NCBI GenBank assembly: GCA_020346965.1
Contig: CP070793.1
Span: 1,273,957-1,281,765, forward strand
DNA length: 7,809 bases
Direction: 5' to 3'
Origin: Chloroflexota bacterium
Lineage (GTDB): Bacteria; Chloroflexota; Dehalococcoidia; GIF9; AB-539-J10
This document shows positions 6,103-7,809 of the stretch, piece by piece. The stretch's first letter is position 1. Each line of letters starts with the position of its first letter. The translations under genes and the position numbers were made by a program. The notes beneath the pieces were generated by a model. It was given only the letters and a program-made list of their open reading frames with translations, searched no databases and was not told the DNA's origin.

Positions 6103-6519
6103 ATGGAAGTAATGCCCTTTAATGATATTTCTTACGAGCGATTCCTTAGCAAGGAGAAACTGATGGGGTCGAGATGCCGGAAATGTGGTGCTTTATTCTT
6201 ACCTCCGCGTACTATTTGTATTAATTGCCATAGCAGCGGAATGGAATGGATCGAGATGAAGGGAAGAGGTAAGCTAGCTGCCTTCACCTGTATAGCTATA
6301 GGACCTCCATTTATGACAAAGGAAGGTTACGATAGGAAACACCCATATGTAGCCGGAGTCATAGAATTAGAGGAAGGGGTGAAGGTTGTTGCTCGAATTG
6401 AGGGCGTGGACGGGAGCAAGCCTGAAACCATAAGAATTGGCACTCCTGTTCAGGTACGGTTCTTACATAGGGGGGAAGCCGGAAACTCAGCAACCTTTTT
6501 GGCATTCGGACCTTCTTAG
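6103..6519 (+). CDS. DUF35 zinc-ribbon/OB-fold acyl-CoA-associated protein
   Basis: A 138-residue two-domain protein. The N-terminal part has a rubredoxin-like zinc ribbon with C25, C28, C39 and C42 (CRKC ... CINC), after the usual helix (YERFLSKEKLMGSRC). The C-terminal part, from about residue 50, is an OB fold (GKLAAFTCIAIGPP, PYVAGVIELEEGVKVVARIEG, GTPVQVRFL), which in the family binds the CoA moiety. It is not expected to be catalytic by itself. In methanogen complexes the DUF35 protein bridges thiolase and HMG-CoA synthase in a shared CoA site. Here it directly follows a thiolase gene and probably forms a thiolase-DUF35 complex. The ATG at 6103 has GGGGAG about 9 bases upstream; an in-frame ATG three codons later is an alternative. 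Length is typical for the family. Confidence 0.92.
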   Translation: MEVMPFNDISYERFLSKEKLMGSRCRKCGALFLPPRTICINCHSSGMEWIEMKGRGKLAAFTCIAIGPPFMTKEGYDRKHPYVAGVIELEEGVKVVARIEGVDGSKPETIRIGTPVQVRFLHRGEAGNSATFLAFGPS

Positions 6520-6546
6520 CCCCGCGTTATAGTGTGAGATTGTGAT

Positions 6547-6576
6547 TTGGCTCTACTAGGATATCCGGGCTATACT
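6547..6576 (+). promoter_or_regulatory. Putative promoter for the second thiolase gene
   Basis: TTGGCT (6547 to 6552) and TATACT (6571 to 6576) are separated by 18 bases in the 90-base gap after the DUF35 gene. The -10 box is framed by GGGC (6567 to 6570) and GCCC (6577 to 6580), an exact small palindrome around the hexamer that could be an operator. The gap is wider than the 17 bases between the previous two genes, which fits a separate or additional transcription start. The evidence is motif matches only. Confidence 0.4.
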
Positions 6577-6595
6577 GCCCAATAGAAAACTACGG

Positions 6596-6601
6596 AAGGA
6601 G
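6596..6601 (+). promoter_or_regulatory. Ribosome-binding site of the second thiolase gene
   Basis: AAGGAG lies 8 bases before the ATG at 6610. Near-ideal sequence and spacing fix the start of the truncated gene. Confidence 0.8.
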
Positions 6602-6609
6602 ATCAGAGC

Positions 6610-7809
6610 ATGCAGAAAGAAGTAGTTGTCATTAGCGGTGCCAGGACAGCAATTGGCTCCTTTGGTGGGTCCTTAAAAGATATACCTGTCGTTGAACTAG
6701 GTGCCGTGGTAATGAAAGAAGCACTCAAGCGAGCAGGACTGAGGCCGAAGTCCAGTGAAGAATCACTCAGTTACGGCCCTGATGCACTCAAGCCTGATGG
6801 AATAATAGAGCTGGAGAAAAAGCACTATGATTACGATTCTTCTTTGCGTCCTGTTCAGGTTGACGAAGTAATTATGGGGAATGTTCTTCAAGGAGGGCAA
6901 GGGCAAAACACGGCTCGCCAGGCCTGTATTCACGCTGGCATTCCTAAAGAAACCCCCGCCTTTACTGTGAATAAGATCTGTGCATCAGGTTTAAAGGCTA
7001 TCACTTTGGGAGCAGAAGCTATAGCACTGGGCAATGCCAACGTTGTAATCGCTGGGGGCATGGAATGTATGAGTCGCGCTCCCTATGTTCTCCCCAAGGC
7101 TCGCTGGGGCTATCGCATGGATGTCGGAGCCAGGGGAGAGCTTGTAGATCTCATGGTCTATGATGGATTATGGGAAATATTCTACGGTTATCATATGGGC
7201 AATACCGCTGAGGAAATCGCCACTAGATACGGTTTCACTCGCCAACAGCAGGACGAGATAGGCTATCTTAGCCATGTGCGTGCGCGCAAAGCCATAGTGG
7301 AAGGTGCATTTAAGGATGAGATAGTGCCTTTTCAAATCCCACAAAAAAAAGGAGAGCCCGCTATTTTTGATACTGATGAGCGGCCTATGGACACTTCTAT
7401 GGAGAAAATGGCCAAGCTACCTCCAGCGTTCCGAAAAGATGGAACAGTCACCGCCGGTAACTCTTCCGGCATTAATGACGCAGCGGCTGCTGTTATGCTT
7501 ATGTCTCGAGAGAAGGCTGAAGAACTTCATCTCGAACCTATGGCAATACTTAGAGCGTGGGCTTCAGGTGGAATAGACCCCAAATACATGGGACTGGGCC
7601 CTGTGCCCGCGGTAAGAAAGGTACTCAAGAAAACGGAGCTTGGAAATAAAGACTTTGATGTTATTGAGCTCAATGAGGCCTTTGCTGCTCAGACGCTTGG
7701 TTGCATGAAAGAACTTGACTGGGATTTCGACCATATTAACCCTCACGGAAGCGGAATATCTATGGGACATCCCATTGGCTGCACCGGAGCCAGAATAGCA
7801 GTCACCATT
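6610..7809 (+). CDS. Classical acetyl-CoA acetyltransferase (thiolase), 3' end cut by the window
   Basis: The first 400 codons of a thiolase II-type enzyme (acetyl-CoA C-acetyltransferase/3-ketoacyl-CoA thiolase), still open at the last base. The N-terminus VVVISGARTAIGSFGGSLKD is standard. The nucleophile is C124 in VNKICASGLKA. NEAFAAQ (355 to 361) and GHPIGCTGAR (386 to 395, with H387) are present. The final catalytic cysteine of the C-terminal CxGGG motif lies beyond the window. Compared with usual thiolases, in which RAGL-P--VDEVIMGNV is almost continuous, there is an insertion of about 35 residues between GLRPK (43 to 47) and QVDEVIMGN (83 to 91), so C124 falls near 124 rather than about 89. 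A long segment DLMVYDGLWEIFYGYHMG (180 to 197) is of a type I associate with anaerobe thiolases. It probably acts in the same acyl-CoA pathway as the preceding thiolase and DUF35 genes, in synthesis or breakdown of acetoacetyl-CoA or longer ketoacyl-CoA. Confidence 0.93.
   Translation, partial: MQKEVVVISGARTAIGSFGGSLKDIPVVELGAVVMKEALKRAGLRPKSSEESLSYGPDALKPDGIIELEKKHYDYDSSLRPVQVDEVIMGNVLQGGQGQNTARQACIHAGIPKETPAFTVNKICASGLKAITLGAEAIALGNANVVIAGGMECMSRAPYVLPKARWGYRMDVGARGELVDLMVYDGLWEIFYGYHMGNTAEEIATRYGFTRQQQDEIGYLSHVRARKAIVEGAFKDEIVPFQIPQKKGEPAIFDTDERPMDTSMEKMAKLPPAFRKDGTVTAGNSSGINDAAAAVMLMSREKAEELHLEPMAILRAWASGGIDPKYMGLGPVPAVRKVLKKTELGNKDFDVIELNEAFAAQTLGCMKELDWDFDHINPHGSGISMGHPIGCTGARIAVTI

Noticed and set aside
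6520..6609. Possible small gene or terminator between the DUF35 and second thiolase genes
   Set aside because: Only a promoter-like pair and a ribosome site are seen; there is no hairpin with T-run and no convincing short coding frame.

Overview
The window looks like ordinary bacterial chromosome. Genes are dense, spacing is short, there are Shine-Dalgarno sites, and GC is around 50%. No rRNA, tRNA, CRISPR array, transposase or phage gene is recognisable. The lineage cannot be fixed from sequence alone. A small SWIM-finger protein beside folC, and thiolases carrying the inserts described below, would fit a Chloroflexota (Dehalococcoidia-type) or related anaerobe, but this is a weak inference. 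Two elements have an archaeal flavour: an archaemetzincin protease and a thiolase paired with a DUF35 zinc-ribbon/OB protein.

Left part, minus strand (2459 to 234): a two-gene purine salvage operon. hpt (hypoxanthine phosphoribosyltransferase) comes first and ade (adenine deaminase) follows after 3 bases. Ade turns adenine into hypoxanthine and Hpt turns hypoxanthine into IMP, so the pair forms a complete adenine-to-IMP route. The ade ribosome-binding site lies inside the last codons of hpt. Beyond the ade stop (1 to 233) the DNA is richer in G+C (about 59% by hand count) and has no recognisable gene, although one minus-strand frame stays open to the window edge.

Middle part: a promoter-like sequence at 2516 to 2544 drives a 90-residue SWIM zinc-finger protein on the plus strand. 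Its end overlaps the end of the convergent folC gene by 19 bases. folC (folylpolyglutamate/dihydrofolate synthase) runs on the minus strand from an unusual TTG start. Divergent from it, 69 bases away, is a GTG-started archaemetzincin (peptidase family M54) with its complete zinc motif.

Right part, plus strand: a thiolase of the SCP2-like/archaeal type, a DUF35 zinc-ribbon/OB protein 17 bases later, and after a 90-base gap with a possible promoter, a second thiolase of the classical type cut by the window edge. Together they suggest acetyl-CoA/acyl-CoA condensation or cleavage. By analogy with archaeal thiolase-DUF35-HMG-CoA synthase complexes, the DUF35 protein probably binds the first thiolase and holds the CoA moiety. 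No HMG-CoA synthase is visible.

I see no clearly new system. The items most worth a second look are the bacterial archaemetzincin next to the archaeal-like thiolase/DUF35 pair, the large insert in the second thiolase, the altered conserved motifs and possible frameshifted tail of adenine deaminase, and the unassigned GC-rich left edge.
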